Source: JAEUJM01 sp041918615
GTDB taxonomy: Bacteria > Actinomycetota > Acidimicrobiia > Acidimicrobiales > DATDAH01
Direction of reading: 5' to 3'
Length of the DNA stretch: 64,000 nucleotides
NCBI GenBank assembly: GCA_041918615.1
Contig: JAYRVH010000007.1
Span: 186,001 to 250,000 of the forward strand
Part shown: piece after piece, positions 32,257-40,796 of the stretch
How positions within the stretch are numbered: position 1 is the first letter of the stretch
Layout of the letters: each line of letters begins with the position of its first letter
The notes under the pieces: generated by a model
Databases searched by the model: none
Told to the model about the DNA's origin: nothing
What the model saw: the letters and a program-made list of their open reading frames with translations, nothing else
Position numbers and translations under genes: made by a program

Positions 32257-34548
32257 TCACCGCCACACCCAGACGAAGGGCTGGAGGCCCGTCTCGCCGG
32301 TGTTGGTCTCCATCAGCGCGAGGGCGGCCCAGCCGCTGCCGTCCCAGATCAGGTAGGTGAGGCGGCCGTTGTCGGTCTGGACGCCAAGGGCCAGGTGGTC
32401 GCTGCCAGGGCGGGGATCGAGCACCATCGAGTTCAACCCGCTTCCGAGGCCAGGACCGTCCTGCTGGAGTGTCCAGCCCGCGCCCGAGGTCCAGGTCCGG
32501 TACTGCACACGGTTCGTCGTGCCCTCGCCGTAGACGGCCATGGCGTCGCCCGACAGCCCTTCGAACCCTACCGCCACGTTGGGAGCAGCCGGCGCCGAGG
32601 CACCCGTCCCCGCGGCCAGCTTGCGGTCCACCCATGCGCTGCCGTCCCACACCGCCAGCCAGGTTGCCGCGGCGTCCGTGATGACACCCAGCGCAATCCG
32701 ATTGCTGCCGGGATCGGGCCCCAGCGTGGTCCAGCGAACGTGTCCCACCGACCCACCCGGCTCGGCCAGCACCGACTCGGCGCTCCAGGCCGCACCGTTC
32801 CACACGCGCCATCTGACGGTCGTGGCGTCCCGACCGTAGGTGACCATGGCCCGGCCGGTCTGCTGCTCGTAGGCGACGTTGCTGTCGGTGCCGTCGTCAC
32901 CGGTTCCCGGGTCGAGCACGACAGCATCCGAGGTCACCCAGGACGACCCGTTCCAGACCATGGCGTAGTCGTTCCCGGCACCGTTGGTCACGGCGAGCAC
33001 CATCTCGTCCGAGTTGGGGTTCGCCGCCAGGTGCAGCTGCTGGGGCTCGCCGGCCACCGGTGTGGTCGCGGCGGTCGACGCGGACCAGATCGTGCCGTTC
33101 CAGACCCGGTAGGACACACCGGCCGTTCCAGTGGTGCCGTTGTTCCACACCAGCAGGGCATCGCCGCTGGTCGACTCGTAGGCCACCTCGACCCCCCACC
33201 GGGTGGTCACGGTCGGGCCCCCCAGCGACGCGCCGAACGGCTCCGACCACGTGCCGTTCGAACGAACCTCCACGTTGCTCTTGCCGTCGGTGTTGACACC
33301 CGTCGCGATCACCTCGTCGCGGGTCGCCGATGCGGCTGCCTGTACCACCCGCCACTCACCCAAGGTGGCGGTGGCGGTGTTGGCCGTGAAGTTCGTGCCG
33401 TCCCAGGTGGATGCCCGGGGTGCCATGTCGCCGCTGCGGCGCCACAGCGCGGTCGCCGTCATTGCCGGTGCCGAGCCGCACGTCGTGGTCACCGTCGAGG
33501 TCGCCACCGAGGACGTCCAGTTCTGGAACGCGGCGAAGAGGCGGTACTCATAGGTCGCGTTGGCCGTGAGCGGGCCATCGGATGCCGAGACCGTGCCCGC
33601 CGACCCGATGACCTGCTCGCTTTCGAGCACGCCGAGGCGCCAGCGCTGGAGGCGGTACCCCGACGCGAACCCCGACGGCGTCGCCGTCCACGTTGCGTTC
33701 ACGCCCGCGACACCGCTGGTCGATGCCGGCGCCAATGCGATCAGGTGCCCGATGCCGTTGTTCGACCCGGTCGTGGTCGCCACCCTCGTGCCGGTTGCTC
33801 CTGCGGTGGGGAACGACTGGTCGGCCGAGGTACCGGCGATGTCCTCTGGCAGCGACGCCCCGTTGAGGGCCCAGCGCTGGGTCATGCTCGCCGGCGCGTT
33901 GAGGAACTCGTCACCGTCACGCCCGAAGAAGGCGACCAGACGGGTGTTGGCCATGGTGGTCGTGATCGACGGTGCGGTGACCGTGGCGATGAACGCCGAG
34001 GTGATCTGGCCGCCCTGGGCATTGACGGGGTTGGCGGTGTCCACCCCGCGGTAGGTGTTGACCCCGAAGACGATCTCGCCCGGGGCCGACTGGGAGGGGG
34101 TGAGGGTGTAGGAGACGGGCTCCGATGCCACCGCCACGCGGTACAAGATGGCCTGCCAGAAGCCGTCGCCGACGTCCTTGTCCTGACGAATCAGGGTCCA
34201 ACCCGGAGCGCTCACGCTGTTCGTGTCGTCCGCGGTGATCTGGGCGATCAGTACGTCGCCGGCCTGGGTGCCCACCGGGCGGGTGACGGTGACGGGGCCG
34301 TTGAAGCCGGTGGTCTGGGAGTTGGCCACGAAGGTAGGGACGGCGCCCGGGGTCGCACCGGTGCAGGTGGGGGTGAGTTGCAGGGCGGCAGGGGGGTCGA
34401 GCACATCGGTGGCGAACAGGTTCGCCCCGACGCTGTCGGTGTCGCCGAACGCGGCCAGCGCTGCTCCCGCGGTCGCCACCACGACGGCCGCCGCGAGCAC
34501 GACGGCGCCCAGCGGGCGGCCCGATCGGGCAGTTCGGCTGTGGGACAT
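32257..34548 (-). CDS. Large SipW-type exported protein with repeat/propeller-like domains
   Basis: 763 residues. An N-terminal helix is followed by AALAAFGDTDSVGANLFATDVLD, the SipW-type pattern. The first half (about 50-300) looks like a beta-sandwich adhesion domain, and a segment near 300-360 resembles fibronectin type III. The second half (about 370-760) repeats strands of the type YRVWNGTIWSAST, MVWNGSSWV, WRVWNGAAWSAES, LAVWDGSAWVD and LIWDGSGWAAL, with W-D/N-G-x-x-W every ~60 residues, which suggests a beta-propeller. The chosen ATG at 34548 follows GAAAGGG. It is the largest candidate surface or matrix component of the locus. Confidence 0.8.
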   Translation of the reverse strand: MSHSRTARSGRPLGAVVLAAAVVVATAGAALAAFGDTDSVGANLFATDVLDPPAALQLTPTCTGATPGAVPTFVANSQTTGFNGPVTVTRPVGTQAGDVLIAQITADDTNSVSAPGWTLIRQDKDVGDGFWQAILYRVAVASEPVSYTLTPSQSAPGEIVFGVNTYRGVDTANPVNAQGGQITSAFIATVTAPSITTTMANTRLVAFFGRDGDEFLNAPASMTQRWALNGASLPEDIAGTSADQSFPTAGATGTRVATTTGSNNGIGHLIALAPASTSGVAGVNATWTATPSGFASGYRLQRWRLGVLESEQVIGSAGTVSASDGPLTANATYEYRLFAAFQNWTSSVATSTVTTTCGSAPAMTATALWRRSGDMAPRASTWDGTNFTANTATATLGEWRVVQAAASATRDEVIATGVNTDGKSNVEVRSNGTWSEPFGASLGGPTVTTRWGVEVAYESTSGDALLVWNNGTTGTAGVSYRVWNGTIWSASTAATTPVAGEPQQLHLAANPNSDEMVLAVTNGAGNDYAMVWNGSSWVTSDAVVLDPGTGDDGTDSNVAYEQQTGRAMVTYGRDATTVRWRVWNGAAWSAESVLAEPGGSVGHVRWTTLGPDPGSNRIALGVITDAAATWLAVWDGSAWVDRKLAAGTGASAPAAPNVAVGFEGLSGDAMAVYGEGTTNRVQYRTWTSGAGWTLQQDGPGLGSGLNSMVLDPRPGSDHLALGVQTDNGRLTYLIWDGSGWAALALMETNTGETGLQPFVWVWR

Positions 34549-34776
34549 GCAGATCAGGCCCTTTCGCTCCTCTCCCCGTCCGTCGGCACGAGCAAAGGGC
34601 GACTTGAGATCGGCCGGTGGACGGTCAGGATCCTCGCGATCGGGATACGCAGGCTCCCCGTCGGCCACATGGGCCGGATGGCCCTACTCCAGAGGCCGAC
34701 CGTCCTTTCCCGCGACATCGCTTGCCAAACGCCGTGAGCGGCCGATAGAGCCGAACCGTCGACCGGAGACCACCAC

Positions 34777-35376
34777 ATGGCACTGCAGATCACGGACCGG
34801 GAGCCGGGCGGTCCGACGTGGGTGGACCATTCCGTCCCCCCCGAACGGCGCACCGGGGATCGCCCCTGGGTGGGGCGCGTCGGGCCGGTCGCCGGCCTCG
34901 TGTGCTGGTTCTACCTCTCGATCGTCGCCTGCCTGGTGCTCTGGGTGCTGCTCGTCCGCCTCCTCGTCGGATGGACGCCGCTGGTGGTGACCACCGGCTC
35001 GATGCGCCCGAGCATCAACGAAGGCGACATCGTCCTCTCGGCACCACCCCAGGATGGCGGCCGGGGCCTCGCCGACGGCACCGTGATCACCTTCGCCGAC
35101 CCGGTCCGACCGGGCGGTCACCTCACCCACCGGATCGACCGCGTGAACGACGACGGGAGCTACGAGACCAAAGGCGACGCCAACTCCGTGGCCGACTCGT
35201 ACCGCGTGCAACCTCGGGACATCGAGGGTGTGGGCCGTCTGTTGGTGCCGTCGGTGGGCCTCCCCCGAGTCTGGCTGGAGCAGGGGAACCTGCCGATGCT
35301 CTTCGTGTGGGGTCTGGGCACGTTGCTCGCGCTCTGGGCTGCCCTGCGACCGAGCCGGCGACCACGCCATGGCTGA
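34777..35376 (+). CDS. SipW-like signal peptidase I, copy 2
   Basis: A second 199-residue S26B peptidase. Ser75 is in VVTTGSMRPSI, His118 in HLTHRIDRV, and KGDANSV at 132-138 holds the Asp. It has helices at about 38-64 and 172-190. It is clearly different in sequence from copy 1 (no shared N-terminus), so it is not a recent duplicate. It is divergent from the 763-residue exported protein and overlaps the GGDEF-EAL gene by 8 bp. Its preferred substrate may be the large protein or the protein at 37819. Confidence 0.87.
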   Translation: MALQITDREPGGPTWVDHSVPPERRTGDRPWVGRVGPVAGLVCWFYLSIVACLVLWVLLVRLLVGWTPLVVTTGSMRPSINEGDIVLSAPPQDGGRGLADGTVITFADPVRPGGHLTHRIDRVNDDGSYETKGDANSVADSYRVQPRDIEGVGRLLVPSVGLPRVWLEQGNLPMLFVWGLGTLLALWAALRPSRRPRHG

Positions 35377-37822
35377 TCGCGACGAATCCACCTACGCCAC
35401 GACGGCCGAGGAAGACTCGCGTCGGACCGCGCAGGTCATCGGTTCCGCGCTCCGCCGCATGCGGCTCATCGCCGCCGCACTGCTGTTCATGCAGTTCGCC
35501 ACCTACCGGCCCGCTCCGGGCGACCCGACGCTCCCGGCTTCGGGGCCCGTCGTGGGACTCCTGCTGGCTTCCCTGGCCGGGCTGATCAGCCTCGTCTCCC
35601 TGGCCGCCGAGCGCTCGGTCAACCCCCGGCGACAGGCGGTGCTCTCGCTGATCGAGATCTCGGCCGACGCCGCTCTCGTGCTGGCGCTCGCCACCGCCCT
35701 CGACGTCACCGGCCGGGACGTGATGTGGGTCCTGCTGGTGGTCCCGGTGCTCGAGGGCGCCCTGCGCTACCGGCTTCGGGGCGCGATGGCGGTGTGGGCG
35801 TTGGTCTCCATCGCCTACCTGGCGCTCCAGGTCCGTGGGGCCACCGGGTCCGAGGACGAACTGCTCGCCATCGTCGACCTGTCCGTCCAGCACGTCGGGG
35901 TGATCCTGCTCGTCACCATCCCCGCCGGGTTCCTGTCCGAGCAGTTGCTGATCGGAATCCGCGCGCAGCGCAACGCGTGGGAGCTGGCCGCACACCGCGG
36001 CGAGCTGCTCGAGACCGTGGCCGAAGCCGGTCACCGGGTGACCAGCCTCGAGGTCGAGGTCGTGCGAGCCGTCACCTCGTCTGCGCTGGCACTGGGGTTC
36101 GACACCGCGGACCTGGCGCTGCAGCGGCCGTCTGGCGAGTGGTTCGTGACCGGCGCGCAATCGAAGGGTGGGGAGACACTCCCCGCTCCCGAGCAACCCG
36201 CCGGCGGGGCCGTCGCCGCCAGTCAGACCCACCGAACCATGGTCACCGATCAGGCGAGCGACGTGGCCGAGGAGCGGGCTGACCTCGAGGCCCTTGGGCT
36301 GGCGGTCGTGGTCGCCAGCCCACTGCACGCGCTCAGTGGCGGGGCGTCGCTCCGCGCCGGTGTCGGCGCCGGCGCGGAGGTGACCAACGCACAGCTCGAG
36401 TGCCTCGAGCTCCTCGCCGCTCAAGCCGGCGTGGCCATGCGCAACGGCCAGCTCGTGTCCGAGCAGCGGGCCATGCGCGACCAGCTCGAGCACCGGGCGT
36501 TCCACGACGGCCTGACCGGGCTCCCCAACCGGGCACGGTTCCTGCAACGCCTCGAAGAATCGGTGACCCGGCCGGCTCCCGCCCATGAACAGGCCGCGGT
36601 GCTGTTCATCGACCTCGACCGCTTCAAGCCGGTGAACGACAGCCTCGGCCATGATGCGGGCAACGAACTGCTGGTGGCCGTCGGACGACGCCTGGCAGGG
36701 AACGTCGGAGCCAAGGACATCGTCGGCCGTCTCGGTGGCGACGAGTTCGTGGTCCTCCTCGACACGGTCGCCACCGCCGAGGACGCCACCGAGGTCGCCG
36801 AGCGCCTGTGCCGCGCCCTCAACGAGCCCTTCGTCGTGGCCAGCCACGAAGTGGCCATCTCCGCCAGCGTCGGGATCGCCATGGCGACCCGACCCTTCTC
36901 CGACCCCGGCGAGCTGGTGCGGCGGGCCGACCAGGCCATGTACCGAGCCAAAGCCAGCGGTCGGGCCCGATGGTCGCTCTACGAGCCGGGGCACGACACG
37001 GCATCGATCTCCCGGCTCCAGCTCGAGGCCGACCTGCGCACCGCGCTCCAGCGCGACCAGCTCAGCCTCGTCTACCAGCCCGTCTACCGCGCCTACGACC
37101 AGTCGATGGTGGCCGTGGAGGCCCTCGTTCGCTGGGAGCACCCGAGCCACGGGACCATCGCGCCCAGCACGCTGATCCCCATCGCCGAGGAATCAGGGCA
37201 GATCCTCGACCTCGGCCGCTGGGTCCTCCGCAGGGCCACCCAGGCGCACCAGGAATGGCGGAGGACACCCCTCGGCGGCACCCTCACCCTCGCCGTCAAC
37301 GTCTCGCCGATCCAGCTCAGCCATCCGGGTTTCGCGGCCGACATCGACCGCATCCTGGGCGAGAGCGCCATGCCGCCGTCCTCCCTCCTCCTCGAGGTCA
37401 CCGAGAACGTCGTCTCCATCGGCACCGACCTCATCGCCCTCATGCGGGGCCTTCGGGCCCGGGGCATCCACCTGGCGCTCGACGACTTCGGACAGGGCCA
37501 GACCTCGCTCCGCCACCTGCGGGAGCTGCCGCTCGACGTCTTGAAGATCGACAAGGTGTTCGTCGACCGGCTCGCCGAGGAGGGGCCCGACCGGGCCATC
37601 GTGCGCTCGATCATCGGGCTCGCCCACGAGCTGGGCCTCCGGGTGATCGCCGAAGGGATCGAGAACGAGGAGCAGCTCCAGCTGCTCCGCACCTATCGAA
37701 CCGACCTGGTCCAGGGCTACCTGCTGCACCGGCCCACCGGCCCGGATCAGATCACCGTCCTGCTCGGCGGCGTGCAGGCGGCACCCCTGCGCGGGCGTGT
37801 CCCCACCGGAGCGCGCGCATGA
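35369..37822 (+). CDS. Membrane GGDEF-EAL c-di-GMP protein
   Basis: 817 residues. An N-terminal membrane part has about five to six helices (residues ~30-190), followed by a coiled linker and a GAF-like region (~205-375). The GGDEF domain (~375-540) has intact RLGGDEF at about residue 455 and LVRRADQAMYRAKASGR. The EAL domain (~555-805) has VAVEALVRWEHP, EVTENV, LDDFGQGQTSL and KIDKVFV, so both synthetic and hydrolytic sites look complete. ATG 35369 overlaps the peptidase gene; the stop overlaps the TasA-like gene at 37819 (ATGA). It is the only obvious regulator-type enzyme in the locus. Confidence 0.93.
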   Translation: MADRDESTYATTAEEDSRRTAQVIGSALRRMRLIAAALLFMQFATYRPAPGDPTLPASGPVVGLLLASLAGLISLVSLAAERSVNPRRQAVLSLIEISADAALVLALATALDVTGRDVMWVLLVVPVLEGALRYRLRGAMAVWALVSIAYLALQVRGATGSEDELLAIVDLSVQHVGVILLVTIPAGFLSEQLLIGIRAQRNAWELAAHRGELLETVAEAGHRVTSLEVEVVRAVTSSALALGFDTADLALQRPSGEWFVTGAQSKGGETLPAPEQPAGGAVAASQTHRTMVTDQASDVAEERADLEALGLAVVVASPLHALSGGASLRAGVGAGAEVTNAQLECLELLAAQAGVAMRNGQLVSEQRAMRDQLEHRAFHDGLTGLPNRARFLQRLEESVTRPAPAHEQAAVLFIDLDRFKPVNDSLGHDAGNELLVAVGRRLAGNVGAKDIVGRLGGDEFVVLLDTVATAEDATEVAERLCRALNEPFVVASHEVAISASVGIAMATRPFSDPGELVRRADQAMYRAKASGRARWSLYEPGHDTASISRLQLEADLRTALQRDQLSLVYQPVYRAYDQSMVAVEALVRWEHPSHGTIAPSTLIPIAEESGQILDLGRWVLRRATQAHQEWRRTPLGGTLTLAVNVSPIQLSHPGFAADIDRILGESAMPPSSLLLEVTENVVSIGTDLIALMRGLRARGIHLALDDFGQGQTSLRHLRELPLDVLKIDKVFVDRLAEEGPDRAIVRSIIGLAHELGLRVIAEGIENEEQLQLLRTYRTDLVQGYLLHRPTGPDQITVLLGGVQAAPLRGRVPTGARA

Positions 37823-38439
37823 GCCGGGCACTCGAGCGCGCCACCGGCCCGATCGACGTCGCCGACCAGGAGGCCAGCACGGGGCGCACGACCGCCCGGG
37901 CGCTCGCCACCGCCATCGCCCTGCTGTTGGTCAGCATCCTCGTGGTCACCCGTTCGAGCGCGGCGCTCGGCACGCGAGATGCCGAGACGCGCACCTCGTT
38001 CCGCGCAGGATCGGTCGAGCTCGAGGACGACGACCGGGGGACGTCGCTCTTCGCCATCGACGACATGGCGCCCGGGCAGCCCGTCCGCGACTGCATCGCC
38101 GTCAGCTACCGGGGGAACATCATGCCCGTGGTCGTGAGCCTGTCGGCCGAGGCCCAGGGCCCCCTCGCGTCGCTGCTCGACGTTCGGGTCGAGCGGGGCA
38201 CCGGCGGGTCCTTCGGCGAATGCCGGGGGTTCGTGCCCGAGGCGACCGTCTTCCAGGGGACCCTGGCCGGCCTGGCCGGCCTCGACCGCCCCGTGCCGGC
38301 GTTCACGGTGCGCCGAGCGCCGGCAGAGCGCACGTTCCGGTTCACGTTCCGCCTTGCCGACCTGCCCGAGAGCGTGGCGGCGACCGATGCCCCGACAGCC
38401 TCCGCCCGCTTCGTCTGGGCCGCCGACCCCGCCCCCTGA
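37819..38439 (+). CDS. SipW-type exported TasA/camelysin-like protein 4
   Basis: 206 residues. There is a long hydrophilic start, then a helix (ATAIALLLVSILVVT) and a degenerate processing motif, SSAALGTRDAETRTSFRAGSVEL. The mature part parallels the protein at 29522: DDDRGTSLFAIDDMAPGQPVRDCIAVSYRGN versus DDDAGSVMFSVANLAPGASRTRCIEVTYTG, then VRVERGTGGSFGECRGF. The ATGA overlap with the GGDEF-EAL gene means the fibre-type protein and the c-di-GMP enzyme are made together. It converges with pcrA 12 bp downstream. Confidence 0.78.
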   Translation: MSRALERATGPIDVADQEASTGRTTARALATAIALLLVSILVVTRSSAALGTRDAETRTSFRAGSVELEDDDRGTSLFAIDDMAPGQPVRDCIAVSYRGNIMPVVVSLSAEAQGPLASLLDVRVERGTGGSFGECRGFVPEATVFQGTLAGLAGLDRPVPAFTVRRAPAERTFRFTFRLADLPESVAATDAPTASARFVWAADPAP

Positions 38440-38451
38440 TCGCCGGGCGGT

Positions 38452-40707
38452 TCAGAGCTTCTCGAGCGGCGCCCACGACAGCAGCAGCCGCTTCTCGCCG
38501 GCATCGCGGAAGTGCACGGTGGCCTGGGTCTTGTCGCCGGTGCCCTCCATGTCGATGATGACGCCCTCGCCGAAGGTGTTGTGGCGCACGTCGTCGCCCA
38601 CGCGAAGGCCGATGGCGTCGGCGCCACTGGGCACCGGTGGTGCCGGCCGAAGCGCCCGTTCGACGATCTCGTCACGGTTGCGGCCGATCGACGAGGAGTA
38701 CGACGCGGACGAGGGTGACGCTGACGTCGGACCCGCGCCGGAACCACCGAAGGTGCCGGTCCGGCCGCGGCCGCCGACGACCCGGCTGCCCTCGACCACG
38801 CGCACCAGGGCCTCGGGTATCTCGTCGAGGAACCGGCTCGGCGGGTTGTACTGGGTCGACCCGTAGAGCATCCGGCTCCACGCATGGCTCAGGTAGAGCC
38901 GCTCGCGCGCCCGCGTGATGCCCACGTAGCAGAGCCGTCGCTCCTCCTCGAGCTGCTCGGGCTCGCCGAGCGAGCGCAGGTGGGGGAACACGCCGTCCTC
39001 GAGGCCGACGAGGAACACGCTGGGGTACTCGAGGCCCTTGGCCGAGTGCAGCGTCATCAACACCACATAGGAGTCGTCCTCGTCGAGCTGGTCGGTGTCG
39101 GCCACGAGGCTCACCTGCTCGAGGAAGTCGTCGACGTTCTCGAACTCCTGGGCGACGCCGACCAGTTCGGCCAGGTTCTCGAGGCGCCCCTCGGACTCGA
39201 CGCTGTGCTCGGCTTCGAGCTCGTCGGCGTAGCCCGACCGGTCGAGCGCGGCCTGGAGCAGCGCCGAGGGGCCGTCGGGCGCGACCTCGGCGAGGCGGTC
39301 GAACAGCTCGAGGAACGCCTCGATGCCCTTGACGGCGCGTCCGGTGACCCCCGCGTCGGCCGACCGGCGCAGCGCCTCGATGAAGGCGACCTCGTGTGAC
39401 TTGGCCCACGCGTCGAGTCGGCCGATGGTGCTGTCGCCGATGCCCCGCTTGGGGATGTTGAGGATGCGCTTGAGGCTCACCTCGTCGACCGGGTTCACCA
39501 CCGCCTTCACGTAGGCGAGCGCGTCCTTCACCTCGCGCCGGTCGTAGAAGCGGGTGCCGCCGATGACCTTGTAGGGGATGCCCGCCCGGATCAGCTGGTC
39601 TTCGACGACCCGGCTCTGGGCGTTGGTGCGGTAGAAGACGGCCACGTCGCCCCACCGGGCCTCGCCCTCGTCGTGCAGGCGGGCGATCTCGTGGGCAACC
39701 CACTGCGACTCGTCGCCCTCGTCGTCGGCGTGGTAGCGGGCGATCGCCATGCCCCCGCCCTGGTCGGTCCACAGCTCCTTGGGCTTGCGCCCGAAGTTGT
39801 TGGCGATGACGGCGTTGGCGGCATCGAGGATGGTCTGGGTGGAGCGGTAGTTCTGCTCGAGCACGATCACGGTGGCGTCGGGGAACGCCTCTTCGAATTC
39901 GAGGATGTTGCGGATGTCGGCGCCGCGGAACTGGTAGATCGACTGGTCGCTGTCTCCCACGACGCACACGTTGCGGTGGCCGCCGGCCAGGAGCAGCACG
40001 AGCTCGTTCTGCACCCGGTTGGTGTCCTGGTACTCATCGACCAGGACGTAGCGGAAACGCCGGCGGTAGTGCTCCAACACGTCGGGGTTCTTCTGGAACA
40101 GCTCGACGGCCACGCACAGGAGGTCGTCGAAGTCCATGGCCCCGGCCCGGCGCAGGCGCGTCTGGTACTCGGTGTACACGTCAGCGACCTTGCGCTCGTA
40201 GATCACCTGTGCCCGGTCCGCGTACTCGTCGGCGCGAACCAGGTCGTTCTTGGCGGCACTGATGGTGGCGTGCACACCGCGGGGCGGGAACCGCTTGGGG
40301 TCGAGGTTGAGGTCGCGTATGACGTAACCGGTGAGACGCACGGCGTCGGCCTGGTCGTAGATCGTGAACGACGACGGGTAGTCGAGCCGGGAGGCGTCGC
40401 GCCGCAGGATGCGAACGCAGGCCGAGTGGAACGTGGACACCCACATCTTGGCGGCCACGGGCCCGACGAGCCCGGCGACCCGTTGCTTCATCTCGTCGGC
40501 GGCCTTGTTGGTGAAGGTGATCGCCATGATCTCGAAGGGCGACACACCGTGGTCACGGATCAGGTGCGCGATGCGATGCGTGAGCACGCGGGTCTTGCCC
40601 GACCCGGCGCCCGCCACCACCAGCAACGGCCCCTCGTGGTGGGTGACCGCCTCCTGCTGCGCCGGGTTGAGACCCTCCAACAGCTCCGAAAGCGGCACGA
40701 CCGCCAC
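38452..40707 (-). CDS. pcrA: ATP-dependent DNA helicase PcrA/UvrD
   Basis: A 751-residue SF1A helicase. Motif I is VVAGAGSGKTRVL, Ia is ITFTNKAADEM, II is YVLVDEYQDTN, III is VVGDSDQSIYQFRGAD, IV is VLEQNYRSTQTIL, V is LMTLHSAKGLEYPSVFLVG, and VI is LCYVGITRARERLYL. The C-terminal VGDDVRHNTFGEGVIIDMEG is the PcrA tudor-like domain that binds RNA polymerase. GTG 40707 is the start used. It unwinds DNA in repair and replication restart. It converges with the TasA-like gene and stands alone behind a hairpin that separates it from the hydrolase upstream. Confidence 0.96.
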   Translation of the reverse strand: MAVVPLSELLEGLNPAQQEAVTHHEGPLLVVAGAGSGKTRVLTHRIAHLIRDHGVSPFEIMAITFTNKAADEMKQRVAGLVGPVAAKMWVSTFHSACVRILRRDASRLDYPSSFTIYDQADAVRLTGYVIRDLNLDPKRFPPRGVHATISAAKNDLVRADEYADRAQVIYERKVADVYTEYQTRLRRAGAMDFDDLLCVAVELFQKNPDVLEHYRRRFRYVLVDEYQDTNRVQNELVLLLAGGHRNVCVVGDSDQSIYQFRGADIRNILEFEEAFPDATVIVLEQNYRSTQTILDAANAVIANNFGRKPKELWTDQGGGMAIARYHADDEGDESQWVAHEIARLHDEGEARWGDVAVFYRTNAQSRVVEDQLIRAGIPYKVIGGTRFYDRREVKDALAYVKAVVNPVDEVSLKRILNIPKRGIGDSTIGRLDAWAKSHEVAFIEALRRSADAGVTGRAVKGIEAFLELFDRLAEVAPDGPSALLQAALDRSGYADELEAEHSVESEGRLENLAELVGVAQEFENVDDFLEQVSLVADTDQLDEDDSYVVLMTLHSAKGLEYPSVFLVGLEDGVFPHLRSLGEPEQLEEERRLCYVGITRARERLYLSHAWSRMLYGSTQYNPPSRFLDEIPEALVRVVEGSRVVGGRGRTGTFGGSGAGPTSASPSSASYSSSIGRNRDEIVERALRPAPPVPSGADAIGLRVGDDVRHNTFGEGVIIDMEGTGDKTQATVHFRDAGEKRLLLSWAPLEKL

Positions 40708-40730
40708 CCTACCCGTGCATCACATCCCTG

Positions 40731-40778
40731 GGATTTCTTGTGAGAAACCCCCTCATCGGGGGTTTCTCACCAAGAATT
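40731..40778 (-). terminator. Long hairpin, repeat family member A
   Basis: A 12-bp perfect stem (TGAGAAACCCCC at 40741-40752 with 40758-40769) is extended outward by TTCTTG/CAAGAA around a single-base bulge. It follows the stop of the dienelactone hydrolase gene (40797) and precedes the pcrA GTG (40707), so it probably ends transcription of the former. The outer ends (GGGATTTCTTG and CACCAAGAA) are shared with the hairpin at 58301. Confidence 0.75.
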
Positions 40779-40796
40779 CGGGTGGTCGGGACCCAA

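Noticed and set aside
34549..34776. A c-di-GMP riboswitch in the divergent region of the SipW locus
   Set aside because: I could not find the conserved GEMM-type core sequences on either strand here or between 30107 and 30260.
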